From Symsagittifera roscoffensis (lineage: Eukaryota > Xenacoelomorpha > Acoela > Convolutidae), in contig NC_087068.1 of NCBI RefSeq assembly GCF_963678635.1, positions 2,294,001 to 2,358,000 on the forward strand: DNA of 64,000 nt. Direction: 5' to 3'. Under the pieces are notes generated by a model. It was not told the DNA's origin. It saw nothing but the letters and a program-made list of their open reading frames with translations, and searched no databases. The translations under genes and the position numbers were made by a program. Below are positions 35,037-45,740 of the stretch, piece by piece (position 1 is the first letter of the stretch; each line of letters starts with the position of its first letter).

Positions 35037-35252
35037 TTATTCGGCCAGCAGATATCGAGTCGTTTCTTTGATCAATCTGTTGTACCGCACTGCTACATCA
35101 TTATGTTGAGGAGTTTTAAGCACAGTAAAACCTTGCTTCACCTGGGATTCTCTACAAAAGGTCCTGAAAACGTTTGACAAATTTTCACCTCCATTGTCAG
35201 TCCCCAGGCACTTCGGTGCTCTATGCGCAGCCACAAACTCCCTGAGCATCAA
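35037..35252 (-). pseudogene. Copia integrase core fragment
   Basis: Encodes CLGTDNGGENLSNVFRTFC, the second catalytic Asp block of Copia integrase, followed by TPQHNDVAVRYNRLI. In active elements the latter reads TPQQNGVAERxNRT; here the catalytic Glu position carries Val, so the enzyme would be dead. Confidence 0.75.
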
Positions 35253-35833
35253 TTGCCCATTGCCGATGCAGTGCTGTCCATTTTCATTGGCACTACTGCT
35301 TCATATATCTCGGAAGCTGTTATCATTTCGCAGAAAGTTACCTCGGCCACATTGACATCTGATGAAAAATCCTGCACGTTGATGTGCCCCAGACGGCAGT
35401 GCCATAGCATTGCATCACTGATATTGCTCTTTGTCTTCGTCACTCGAGGGTTCCTCCTGAACTTGCAGTTTGAAAACAAAAGCTTGTCACGCTGCTTCAC
35501 AGGTTGCTGTCCCTCATCTGGCGCCAGTAGATGTTGAGCACCTGCGGCAAAACTGAAGCTTGATCTTTTAGCCACCGCTGAGCTCACATTCATCAAGTTA
35601 ACACTGTAGCTCAGCACAAACAGCGCTTCGTGCGAATTGCAACGCCTCACAGCATCTTGGAAGTCTTTGATCTCCACTTTCGCTGATCTTTTTCCCTCAA
35701 TCCTTGACAGCGTGCCATTGGGGTTCTCCACCGTTATTTCTTCGTTCCAGCTCCCAACGCGAGAAAAGACATCCCTGTCGCACACCAAAGAATCAAGAGA
35801 CCCCGTATCTAAAAGGAAGTTGTCTCGCTTCAT
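35249..35833 (-). pseudogene. Copia protease and pre-integrase domain
   Basis: About 194 codons. The protease active site is FLLDTGSLDSLVCDRDVF near the start, and the GAG-pre-integrase motif LWHCRLGHIN sits about residues 143-152. The order protease then H/C motif then integrase identifies Copia. It overlaps the integrase fragment in a different frame. Confidence 0.8.
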
Positions 35834-35929
35834 TGAAGCTGCAGCATATCAATTGAAGAACCATCCTTCCCTGTTTGTACTCCCTAGCAAAATGTCAAGG
35901 TTGCCCACACTTGAAGCATCGCTGGTTCT

Positions 35930-36674
35930 TTACTCACTCGCTTCATTCGACTCACTACCACAAGCACTAGATTGTCCACTCTCCTTTTTGGATTTGCAGT
36001 CCCTCGCCACATGACCCTTCAGACCGCACACTCCTTTCTTCTTCCTCAGAGTTTGCATAGCTATGCGACCATGCACAGTTCTCTCTTCACATCGAGCCTT
36101 CCTTGAGTCGTCGTAGTTCCACAACCTCGTTCTCAGCTCTGCAAACGTCTGGACTGGTTGAAAGCTCTCCTGCGCAAAAAATGCACATAGCCATAAGGCA
36201 GTCCATCGATCACCATAGCTTTGTCCGTGATTGCTTCTCCAGCGATTATGTCCGTGATTGCTTCTCCAGCTTCGCTCAACCGTATCAACAACCCTTGGCC
36301 AAGATTAAAGTAGTCATCGATATCATTTCTTATGCTAGGCGCAGCTTCTCAAGCTAGCCTAGTAGACTGAGTACCGTCTAGCTCTCTACACTGCAAAGTT
36401 TTTGCTGTTGAGCACCAAAGCCAGATGGGACCACACAATGCTTCGATTGTTTTTCCTCTGTTGGGAAGCACTGCTCGCTCCTGCTTTTTGTTAACGTAGG
36501 CTGCCTGCTAATCAGCTGCGGACTCTCGGATAGAGTAGCCCCAGCCTCTGTCAGATTATCGTTGCCCAACACTGTCTTGAACAGGCACTTGGTATGCATC
36601 AGCGCCACACACATTGTCGACCAAGCACAAAAAAATTCAAATTTTTGACTGAAAGCGGCTAGTTTCAAGTCCAT
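35930..36674 (-). pseudogene. Copia gag, broken
   Basis: Begins with an ATG at 36674 (MDLKLAAFSQKFEFFCAW) close to the LTR. It is interrupted around 36378 and again before 36124. The 3' part encodes a CCHC knuckle remnant, CGLKGHVARDCKSKK, lacking its first Cys pair. Short tandem duplications (TATGTCCGTGATTGCTTCTC, about 36216-36265) add to the damage. Confidence 0.65.
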
Positions 36675-36757
36675 GGTTGCTAACGGCTGCTAACTAAAAG
36701 CTAAAATCTCTCATAAAAAAGAAACACAAGAAAAAGTAAAAACCTGGACCCCTTGCC

Positions 36758-37079
36758 TGTTAAAACTCAAAGTTAGAGCAACAATGATTCAAGTCTGGAG
36801 TTAGAGACAGAGATAGAATCAGAGGTTTGAACTGAGAATTGAGAGGAGGTAGTGATTGTTGAATAATGAATTGAGAAAATGAATAAAAGTTACTTGACAA
36901 ACTAAGCATCAGAAAAGTACCAGTTAATTAATTACTGATTAATTAATTAGTTTGTCATCTATAGTTGACCTGGTCTGAGTTTAATCAGTTTTCACTAATT
37001 TAATCAGTTTTTGACCTCCAAAATGTTTCTACTGAATCAACCTGTTTGCTCTTGAAATGGTCCGACTTTAACAGAAACA
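36758..37079 (-). repeat. Copia 5' LTR (right copy)
   Basis: Aligned with 23196-23520 by block order. On the element's strand it begins TGTTTCTG and ends ..TTTTAACA. A TTAATTAATTACTGATTAAT segment (about 36925) is specific to this copy. Borders are estimated. Confidence 0.7.
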
Positions 37080-38131
37080 TTTAGAACAACGTGACAACAA
37101 CACCACATTTAAACTCTGTTAAAAAACTATATTGGCGTCCCATATGATGGAGGAACTGAATGATGGAAAACTAATTTCCACCAATCAGAATCGACGTTGT
37201 TCTAATCCAATACGAACCACTTGAATAGAGCGAGAAAGAGAGAAATTTAAAACGAGAATTAACAGTTGCAGTGCAAGTATCCCAAATTGTTGTGATTATA
37301 ACCTTATTGCAGACACAAACTTAGGAAAAAAACTGCGAAAAGTAGGATCCATAAATTCTGGATTCAAGAAATTTCAATTCAAACTATTATAATTTTTTGT
37401 TCAAATTTTGACTTCTATACTGTACATTAATAATTAAATGACTGGATTCTTAATAATTTAAAGGCGTTCCCGGGTTGAGTTCACGGTAATAAAAAGCAGA
37501 AACATTTTTTCTAACCTTAGTAGGTTTTTCAATGACAACAACTCCGTGCTATTTCATAGCTAAATTGTCAAGCGATTTTTTAGCGGAAAATTTTGATAAA
37601 TTAGCGATATTTAATTGATAATTTGGCCATTTCAATTTTTTTGGCTGAGACAAAAACTAGGCGCTTCTTGGTAATTTGAATTTAAATTTTCATTCAAGAC
37701 ATTGGATGCAAACGCTTGTTGGTTAAACAGTGACCTTGTGAAAATTTAAGTTTGTACTACTTTTTTTAAATGAATTTTTGCTATTGATAACGTAGCGATT
37801 TAAATGGACTCAAAATTGGGAGGTGCTGAAAATTTTTTCATTTTCAGAAAAAAGAACATTGAATCCTTACAGCGATTGCAAAACTTTCAAAAACTCATAA
37901 AAATTCTGAGGGTCATAAAGTTTCTGAAGAAGTTTTTGGTACTAAAAAATAGCTTGGAAGTGGCATGAGGTAAGATGAAAGTTTTTCCTTTGAAAACTGG
38001 CCAAAATTTTTGACCACTTAGGTTTTGAAGAAAATGTTTTCTAGCCATGTACAAAAAATTAATTTTTTACCTAATTCTGACTAAAAGTTGTTACTTTATC
38101 CTAGGTGGCCAGTCTCAAAATGTAAAATATC

Positions 38132-38377
38132 TGCAAGATTATTGCCACTTCATTTCTGAGTTTTTGGGTTTCCTCATAGAGAAAATCTTTGGTTAATATG
38201 TTTTCGGCCTAAATAGAAACATATATGGGGAAACTCAAAAAAAAACATATTTCATGCAAGATTATTGCCACTTAATTTTTGGGTTTTTGGGTTTTCTCAT
38301 AGAGAAAATCTTTGGTTAATATGTTTTCGGCCTATATAGAAACATAAAAGGGGAAACTAAAAAAAACATATTTCATG
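38132..38377 (+). repeat. 123-bp tandem duplication
   Basis: Two adjacent copies starting TGCAAGATTATTGCCACTT (38132 and 38255), both with CATAGAGAAAATCTTTGGTT and ATGTTTTCGGCCTA. They differ at a few bases. Confidence 0.9.
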
Positions 38378-39104
38378 AAAATGAAAAATGCTTGTTGACA
38401 AAAATCCTTTTGTTGGAAAATATTTATCATAAAGATTTCATATCATTTTCTGTAAGTATGGAATTAAATGGAATTCTAAGATAAGCAGTTTTTTGTTTTT
38501 GGAGATTATATGATTCGAAGTTTTAGTCATTCCGGGTAGACGTTGATCTCTGCACATGCTAAACATGTGAAGATCATTTATAATGTTTCCAAAACGATTG
38601 GAATCCCGGCCGCCAAGTTCTGTCAGCATGCTATATTGGCCTATAGTTTGTCTGCTTATTATTTATCGGTTTAGTTGCCACATCTCAGCAGTTTGTTGCT
38701 GTATGAATTTTTGCGTTGTGTCATAAGTGTTTCGAAGCAAAGCTTTGTCTCTGAGAAAAATTTGTTTTGTAAGTTGTCTTTGAAGTATTTTTAAAAAGTT
38801 TAATGTCTTAAAATGTTTAAATTTTTTGATAATTTCTTTTGAATTATTTCAGGGTTTTTAGTAAAATTAGATTTTTTTCCGTAGAATTAGGAAATTGAAT
38901 CTACAGGGTGCTAAAACGCCAGAAACGAATTCAGAAAGAACAATGATGGAAAATACTGCCAGATAAAAACGACTAAAAATTTCAATATTTTTTTAAGGAC
39001 GATTAGTTTAAAAAAGGAATTTCAGGCAAAGAGGCAATTAATGATAATAGCTGTTAGAATGAAGCATTTGGAAAAATAACTATCTAATAGAAAATCAATA
39101 TGTA

Positions 39105-39216
39105 ACAGTTGATTGCCTAACACTGCTTGGAAACAGTTGATTGCCTAAAACTGCTTGGAAACAGTTGATTGCCTAAAACTGCTTGGAAACAGTTGATTGC
39201 CTAAAATTGACTGAAT
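39105..39216 (+). repeat. 28-bp tandem repeat, about four copies
   Basis: Unit ACAGTTGATTGCCTAAAACT plus GCTTGGAA, at 39105, 39133, 39161 and 39189 (last copy degenerate). A diverged GTTGATTGACTAAAATTG follows. Confidence 0.95.
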
Positions 39217-40936
39217 AGAATTGTTTATTAGTTGATTGACTAAAATTGCATAGAAAAGCTTAGACTGTTTGAATTAAATGGAATTCTAAGATAAGCAGTT
39301 TTTTGTTTTTGAAAATTTCATCTCTTAATTTTTCGGATTTTCCAGCTATGTTTTTCTTCGATTTTTGCTCAAATTGATGATTTGAATTGATTTAATTGTC
39401 TACATAAGAATGGTTTCAAACTGATAATCAACAGAAACATTTGAAGTTTTTTGCTCAAATAAATAAATTTTTGTCTGTTGATTGTTGGTTATCCTCATAA
39501 ATTGGTTGATATTTGACTTGGTAGTAATCACAAACAGAGTAAAGTTCAAATATTTATAATTTGTTTAAAATAGAGAGGCAGAATGTTTTATTTTTTCTTT
39601 TTTCGCAATTGCAGTGGATATAAAGAAAAAAATTAAACAAAAATTTCAGCTATAAAATTTGATTTTTCAGCAATAAAATGTTATTTTAGAAGAAAAAAAT
39701 AATAGCTAATTCATCGCTAATCCATCGCTAAAAATCATCGCTAAATCAGTGCTAATTCAACACTAACATTTGCTATTACATTGAAAAAATGAAAATTTCA
39801 TCGCTTAATTTTTCGGATTTTTCAGCTATGTTAAAATTAGATAGAGGGCAGAGGTGTGAAAACCTATTTTGAAAAAATGGTCCAAAACATTTATTAAGAG
39901 AAGTGTTTAGCAAAAAAAAATAATAAGGAGGTAAATACACACCGTTCGGCCGTTAACATTTTTTGATATTTAAATAACCTAAACTTATTAATATTAACGC
40001 ATTTGGTGTTTTAGTGACAGCGAAGCAAAAAACTGAAAAAATTGAATAAGCTTTCGTTTTCCAAGTTTGTCAGCAAACTCTTCAAAAAATATTGCAAACA
40101 GTTAAAACCGTGTAGTGATTAAACGGCAAAATGATCACAAAAAATCAATGATTAAAATTAGAGGGCAAAGACAAAAATAACATCAGAAGAATCAAAAACG
40201 CATTGATTAAAGGGCCAGATGGTTAAGGAAATAAATTACTTAAATTAGAGGGAGCGGTAAACACTGGGGTTTGCAAAGTTATAAATTTGAACCGAATTAC
40301 TTTATGACGGGCGGCCGTAGTCGATAAGGAAAACAGGATGACGACTGGGATGGCTCTGAGTTCAAACAAAGGGCACAAAATAATCTCTCAGCGGGGTTTG
40401 TGATTGAAAGCCGCTGATATTCTATACAATGTAATGAATTCCGATAAAGATTAACAAGCTTCGCGCCACATTTTTCTGTTTCCTCTGTGGTATAAAAAAT
40501 AATAAGGGAAATGGCAATCAATTTTCTCAACAAATTTATCGACAAACAACAGTTTTTTGTCTAAATTAAAAGTGTATCGAACCTTTTTTGCGTGTTGTGC
40601 AAAGTCTAATTTATATCAAGAGGTAAATTGGTACACACGCTGGTCGCTTATCTACGCGTAGAGGAAACGCCAACAATGCAGCTCTGCGCAAGTCCAGTCG
40701 AGATATGAAAATTCAACTCGAACTTTTTCATGCCTTCGAGTCATTCAGTTTATCTTGTTGCCAACAGCCATCTAGTAAATGTTCGTTCGTTTACAACGGG
40801 CATTTTTTTCGATAAGTTAATTGATAAAAAATACATTTTGTACAAAAATTATCGACTTGAGCATTAAGCTTTGTCGATTAAAGTACGCCTGTAAAATCCC
40901 GATAATGTTAACCCTAAATAACCATAAACAGTTATT

Positions 40937-41258
40937 GTTCCGACTTTCGATACGAAAGTAACGGAATATTTGTACTCGGGGTGGCTTTTTTTCTTCAGAC
41001 AAATTTCGACTTTTTAATTAGCCATTTTTGACGGAATTTTTTTAATATCATTCAAAAGGTATTGTTGTCCTGAGCTTAAATTGAAACAATTATTTTACCT
41101 GTAATCATTTTTCGTAAAATTATGGGGGCTTAAAGATTGTCATTTTGGCCAATTTGGGACAGTTTTTGGCCAATTTAGGACACATATATTTCGCGCTATC
41201 AACGCGTAAGCCGAGATTTAACCCGTCTTAGAAATCGTTCCAAATTAGTTGAAAGAAG
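40937..41258 (-). repeat. Dispersed repeat DR1, copy 2 (inverted)
   Basis: Reverse complement of the 20771-21081 family: GTTCCGACTTTCGATACGAA, GTATTGTTGTCCTGAGC, AATCATTTTTCGTAAAATTA, GGCCAATTTGGGACA, CGCGCTATCAACGCG and GAAATCGTTCCAAATT occur in mirrored order. Confidence 0.75.
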
Positions 41259-41639
41259 CTTTTTTTGCCATTTTTGATTTGTTACAAAGAACAAAATCTA
41301 TTCTTTTCTAGTTTTTATAGCGTGTGGGGTGATGATTTTCAAAGAAAAATTTTCAAATTAGAAAAAAAAAATCTTTTTTTGGCTCTTTTTCCTTCCCCCC
41401 CCCCACCTGCAAAATTTTACTTGGAAAATTTGTTCAAATTATTCGATTGGTTTGAAAACTGGCATACGGACTAATAAGGCCATGGCAAACATATTTAGTC
41501 TTCATAATGAACCTTGTAAAACTACTCGTTACTTTATAAAATTGATGCTTTTGAGAGGTGGGCGGGAATAGGAAAAAGAGCACTTTTTTATTACATTTAA
41601 TTTGTTAATGATATTTCTGTTATTACTGCTCCATAAATC

Positions 41640-41942
41640 TTAAAAGGCAGTCGAAATTTTCAGGGCTTCGCCTTGATACGAGCAATCTTGTTTTGTTTGC
41701 TATTGACACATTTCGTTCAACCAGGAATAGATTGTCAAATTTTAATTCCTTATGGTTTAGCGATCTTCATCCTTCCTAAAATAATCTTAAGACTACGCTA
41801 AAATCAAATTCACTGCTATAAGTGCCCTTCAAAGATATTTTCAAGATAAAACTGACCAATTTCTTTCGAAATTTCATTTAGGTTTTAAACATTTCTTAAA
41901 ACAAAACAAAGACTGCTCGTACCAGGGCGAAGCTTGGGCGAA
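41640..41942. repeat. Spaced inverted pair of the palindromic repeat
   Basis: TTCAGGGCTTCGCCTTGATA followed by CGAGCAATCTTGTTTT (about 41660-41695) faces CAAAGACTGCTCGTACCAGG (41908-41927) continuing GCGAAGC. This is the same sequence family as 43992-44123, here with a 210-bp spacer. Confidence 0.6.
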
Positions 41943-42044
41943 AGAAAAACTCAACAAAAAATGATTTTTTTTGTTTTACTCCCCTTCACGCTATGTAAAT
42001 TACAAGTGGCCTATTTTGAGTCGGGTAACTCATTTTTAAAAAAT

Positions 42045-42300
42045 ACCAATTGCTTTCCTCAAACGATTTGATTGGCCGCTACTGCTTTAATAGCACGAAT
42101 TGTATTGCGCGTTAATTAACCCGAATTGGCCAAATTGGCAATTTTCAAACCCCATAATTTTACAAAAAATGATCACAGGTGAATTTTTTTATTCAGTTTG
42201 AGCTCAGGACAACAATACTTCTCAATTGACATAAGTAAAAACTCTCACCAAAGATTGCTCGTCAAAACGTTGAAACTGGTCTGGAGAAAGAGTTTCAATT
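42045..42300 (+). repeat. Dispersed repeat DR1, copy 3
   Basis: Shares TTTAATAGCACGAATT, CCCGAATTGGCCAAATTGGC, CCCCATAATTTTACAAAAAA, TGATCACAGGTGAA and GCTCAGGACAACAATA with copy 1, in the same order. Confidence 0.7.
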
Positions 42301-43070
42301 TTGACAGGCTATTTTGATGCAGTTTGTTTCAAATATAAACAGCCAAGCCTTTTCGTAATTTCGCATTCCGTGTCTCAAAATTGGCTACTTCGCCAGAAGG
42401 TAGCAGCCCGATTGAGGCCATTAAAACCCCTGAATTGATATAGTAAAGAAAAATGGGACATAAATAAGCAGGTATTTTTTGAAAATTTTATTTAAAAAAA
42501 AGGACAAAATCTGCTGGCACTATCCTTATAAAAACTAGTATGTCATTTTTTGGTAGGACAAATGTTCGCATCAAGTTTTGTCCCATAAAAAGGTAAAATG
42601 CAAAATGAATGATTGCATTTGGAATTGAAACAAGTTCCTTGTCCTTAATAATCGATGCAAAATATTTTTCTTGATCTGGCGACCTGATAAATTATGCAGA
42701 AAAAATTGAAAACTGCAGAAGAAATAGATTTGTTTTTTAAAACGTTTTATCAAGTTTTAAGCTTGTAACATTTCATTCTTATTAGAGGGTAGTCGGTACG
42801 TTTAAATTTTTGCCCTGATACGACCCTTTTTTTTTCTTTTACAGTCAATTGCTCATGCTATTAAAATTATTTTTGCAATGCCATTGTGTCTTCTTCTCTT
42901 ACATTGTTTAGAAAACGATATTTTAATTTCCTGTGTTCTTTGTTAGATTGATTAAAATACAAAAATTTACTTTCTTATTTATTTTGTCATTAGTTCTTGA
43001 TTCAAGTATATTTTTGCTTCATACTGAAGCATAGCAGAAAACTATTTAGTTTTTGTTCTGAAATTTGAAT
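42301..43070. other. AT-rich spacer between repeats
   Basis: No gene or structured repeat recognised. Confidence 0.5.
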
Positions 43071-43345
43071 GAAGTGACGGAATATTGGGGCTCGGGTAAA
43101 TTTTTTGCCGGAAAACTTTCAAATTTTATGCTAGGAATTTTTGTCAGGATTTTCTACGTCATCCGAAAGGTATTGTTGTCTTGAGTACAAATCTAATAAA
43201 AATATTTCAATTGTTTCTTTTTCGTGATATTATTGGCGTTTAAAGATTGCCAATTGGATCAAGTTGTGATATTCAAAGCGCAATATACTTCGTTCTAATA
43301 ACGCGTGAACGCAGATTTAACATGGTTTTGGCATGGTTTTTGATC
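43071..43345 (-). repeat. Dispersed repeat DR1, copy 4 (inverted)
   Basis: Carries GACGGAATATTGGGGCTCGG, CATCCGAAAGGTATTGTTGT and CTAATAACGCGTGAACGC in the mirrored order of copy 1. More diverged than copies 1 and 2. Confidence 0.65.
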
Positions 43346-43589
43346 TGTTAAGTTTTTTGCTACATGAAGAAGATATCACTTTGTTTTTTAAATTGCGCGC
43401 GGGTGGATAGTCTTAAAAAATTTCAACATTGAAAAATCTTTTAAAACATTTTAAACTCTGTAAAGTTATGTTCGTTTTCTCAAAACGTTTTGAAAGATTT
43501 CATTTTTTCATAAATCATCCAACAGCACGCAATTTTAAGTACAAAGTAATTTTTTGAAAATAGCAAAAAATTAAATGGCTCATTTTATT

Positions 43590-43830
43590 TTGAAACGATT
43601 TCTAAAACGAGCTAAATTTCCGCTTAAGCGTTAATAGCACGAAATATAAATTGAATCGAGGCATGGTTTATGATCTATTTAATTTTTAATTATCCCGAAC
43701 TAGCCAAATTGGCTATTTTTCAACCCAATAACTTTACGGAACCTGATCACAACTAAAATACATTTTTTAAATTCGTACTTAGGACAACAATACCGGATGA
43801 CATAAAAAAAACGTGTAGTTTTCCTGTGTA
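43590..43830 (+). repeat. Dispersed repeat DR1, copy 5
   Basis: Carries GAAACGATTTCTAAAACGAG, GCGTTAATAGCACGAAATAT, AGCCAAATTGGCTATTTTTC, AACTTTACGGAACCTGATCA and AGGACAACAATACC in the order of copy 1. It faces copy 4 head to head over a 245-bp gap. Confidence 0.65.
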
Positions 43831-43939
43831 AAAACTACAAATTATTAATCAGTCATGGCAATAGAAAGTCGTAGTTAATCATTCATGACATCAGAAAGAT
43901 TTATTAATTCAAAAAATTTCACGATAAGGTTATTTTTAT

Positions 43940-44180
43940 ATACCTGCCATATGCTCAATTATGCAGAGTGGCAATTTCAACGTACTAAAAAAGTAACAAG
44001 ACTACTCGTATCAGGGCGAACCCCCGAATGTTCCGATTGCTTTCTATGCTCTGTGAACTATAGTTCTCGTTTATAAAAGGCAGTCGGAACACTCTGAACG
44101 TCGCCCTGATACGAGTAGTCTTGTTACTTTTGTCAAAACGTCAAAATTGCCACTCAGCATAATTGATCATATAGCAGGTA
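43940..44180. mobile_element. Long foldback element
   Basis: The left arm contains TACCTGCCATATGCTCAATT, ATGCAGAGTGGCAATTT, GTAACAAGACTACTCGTATC and AGGGCGA. The right arm, read in reverse complement, contains TACCTGCTATATGATCAATT, ATGCTGAGTGGCAATTT, GTAACAAGACTACTCGTATC and AGGGCGA. Arms are about 95 bp with a loop of about 55 bp. No coding frame. It is the most complete copy of the palindromic family whose halves occur near 3890, 20560 and 41650-41940. Confidence 0.8.
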
Positions 44181-45566
44181 TATTTTTTAATGAAAATAAC
44201 CTTGTCGTGAAATAATTTTAAATGAAAAAGAAGCCGGAGTTGTTTACACTGATATATATCTAATCGCAAATAAATTGAGCAAATATCTGTTTTGTACGTG
44301 AACGAAATGCCCAATATACCATACCGTACAAAACTTGTGCCAGGCCATAGTAGTTCACGCGAAACCAAGTTATAAAAAAAATTGTTCAGTAAAATTGCCA
44401 AAACAATTAATTTAATCATGAATTTAATCTGGGTGGGTACATGACGCATGTTGTAAGTCATTGTAAAATAATAGTGTTACATTTTTCATTGTTCAATTAT
44501 ATGAAAAAAAACACTCAAACTTCATCTATCATCTAACTATATGGTTCTTTGGGTCATTCAATTGCTTCAATTAAGAATAAGAAAAAAGAGCTTACGATTT
44601 GCAAGAGCTAGGTTTCAAAAAAGTCAACAAAAAGTAACAACTTTTCAATGGAAATGTAATTAACTTTCAATATCAACGTAAAAAATTTAGAGCAGTAATA
44701 ACATTAGTAATTGAAAATTTTCCTCAAATAATCCCTCAATTTCTTACAAATTTGTAGTTCTCTATTGAAACAGGGAAAGGAACATTCAATAAAAAAGGGC
44801 CTTTCAAATAAACAATAAATTTTCTTAACAAGGAAGCGTGGAAGTAATCTATTTTGATGCAGAAAATTGAAAATATGCTTTTGTTCCAAACACGCAATTG
44901 CAAGAAACAATAGTCTTTTCTGACCAATTTAAAAAATCACTAATGAATGTCAAAAAAGGTAGAGTTATATATCTTCATTAAGTTTTTAGTCGCTTTGAAA
45001 ATAAAAGAGTTACTCTTTACAGAGTGATAATTAAATCGGCGTTATGCTCTCCAATATTAAAAACTTCGAGCAGTCCTACTTTATTATGTTTTAGCTCGGG
45101 GAAAATAACGAATGAGCTTTCTTTGACATTTTTCGGACGATTTTCTATTTTTAGCTAGGAAATATGGTCAGGAATTATGGCCGCGGTTGGTTCATACAAT
45201 CTAGATCATCTGTACAATTGTCACTTAGGAGGTTATGGTACGGTTGATTCTACGTCTAAAAGATATTGCTGTCAAGTTCAGAGGCCGATTAAGGATTTCT
45301 CGAGGGCGGCGGATTTTCAAAAAATGTTCCAAAATTTTGACAACCTTTTTTTGTCGACCAAATTGATTTAAAAACACCTTTATGACAAAATTTTTGGCCG
45401 CAAACTTTCGAAAAAAAGGTCAAAATACCGCTTCGTCAAGTCTTCCTCGAAAATTGATTCCAATGCCTTCGTGTTGTCTCTTCATACTTTGCCTGCTCTT
45501 TTCCATCCAGTCGTAACACCATTCCGGTGAGTAAAAAAAGGTCGTTTGAAGCCTACTGGACCTATC
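44181..45566. other. Non-coding downstream of the LysM gene
   Basis: AT-rich. A 64-codon plus-strand frame with an ATG at 45177 has ordinary protein-like composition but no splice or family evidence. If the LysM gene has further 3' exons they would be in this stretch or beyond; I could not identify any. Confidence 0.4.
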
Positions 45567-45740
45567 TCAGCCAGGAACAGTCGATATTCTTCTAAATGCT
45601 TCTTCATGTGATTCTTCGCCAAAATAATCAACCAAGACGTTAGCGTTGCTCTGAACCATGGGTAAAACCTCACTCGACTCCATAAACGCTTCACTTCCAT
45701 AGGTATTACGAATGCGGTAATTGGTGAGGGGGTCGAATCC
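45567..45740 (-). CDS. LysM gene exon 4 (terminal as read)
   Basis: Acceptor CCTCTCTCCTCAG, then phase-0 codons GFDPLTNYRIRNTYGSEAFM and an acidic tail ending in TGA at 45567-45569. It might instead splice out earlier (GAG|GTTTTA near 45662) to unseen exons. The FDP..... GSE pattern recalls the GRAM-like block of OXR1, but the match is weak. Confidence 0.55.
   Translation of the reverse strand, partial: GFDPLTNYRIRNTYGSEAFMESSEVLPMVQSNANVLVDYFGEESHEEAFRRISTVPG

Larger units (their letters stand above)
23196..37079 (-). mobile_element. Decayed Copia-type LTR retrotransposon, split by a BEL element
   Basis: Minus-strand order from right to left: diverged LTR (36758-37079), gag (to 35930), protease, pre-integrase zinc motif, integrase, reverse transcriptase, RNase H (to 33305), then the BEL insertion (23611-33304), then the last codons of RNase H/pol and the second LTR (23196-23520). 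Protease before integrase before reverse transcriptase is the Copia order. The coding parts are full of stops and frameshifts, and catalytic residues are lost. LTR similarity is clear but low, so this is an old insertion. I found no primer-binding site or target duplication. The outer borders are estimated from LTR alignment and may be a few bases off. Confidence 0.8.
37080..40936. other. Non-coding, with short tandem duplications
   Basis: No recognisable gene. Contains a 123-bp tandem duplication (38132-38377), a 28-bp tandem repeat (39105-39216), a 40-bp exact duplicate (38459 and 39269, GAATTAAATGGAATTCTAAG...) and a similar pair (GAAAATTTCATC(T/G)CTTAATT at 39313 and 39788). A minus-strand Cys-containing open stretch at 40297-40480 was not judged sufficient for a call. 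Confidence 0.5.

Noticed and set aside
40297-40545. Minus-strand small secreted Cys-containing peptide (CGAKLVNLY..C..)
   Set aside because: No ATG; Cys spacing does not fit insulin-like or other families I know; could be an exon after TATACCACAG but support is thin.
45177-45371. 64-codon plus-strand frame with ATG
   Set aside because: No splice, start or family support; lies just downstream of the LysM gene on the other strand.
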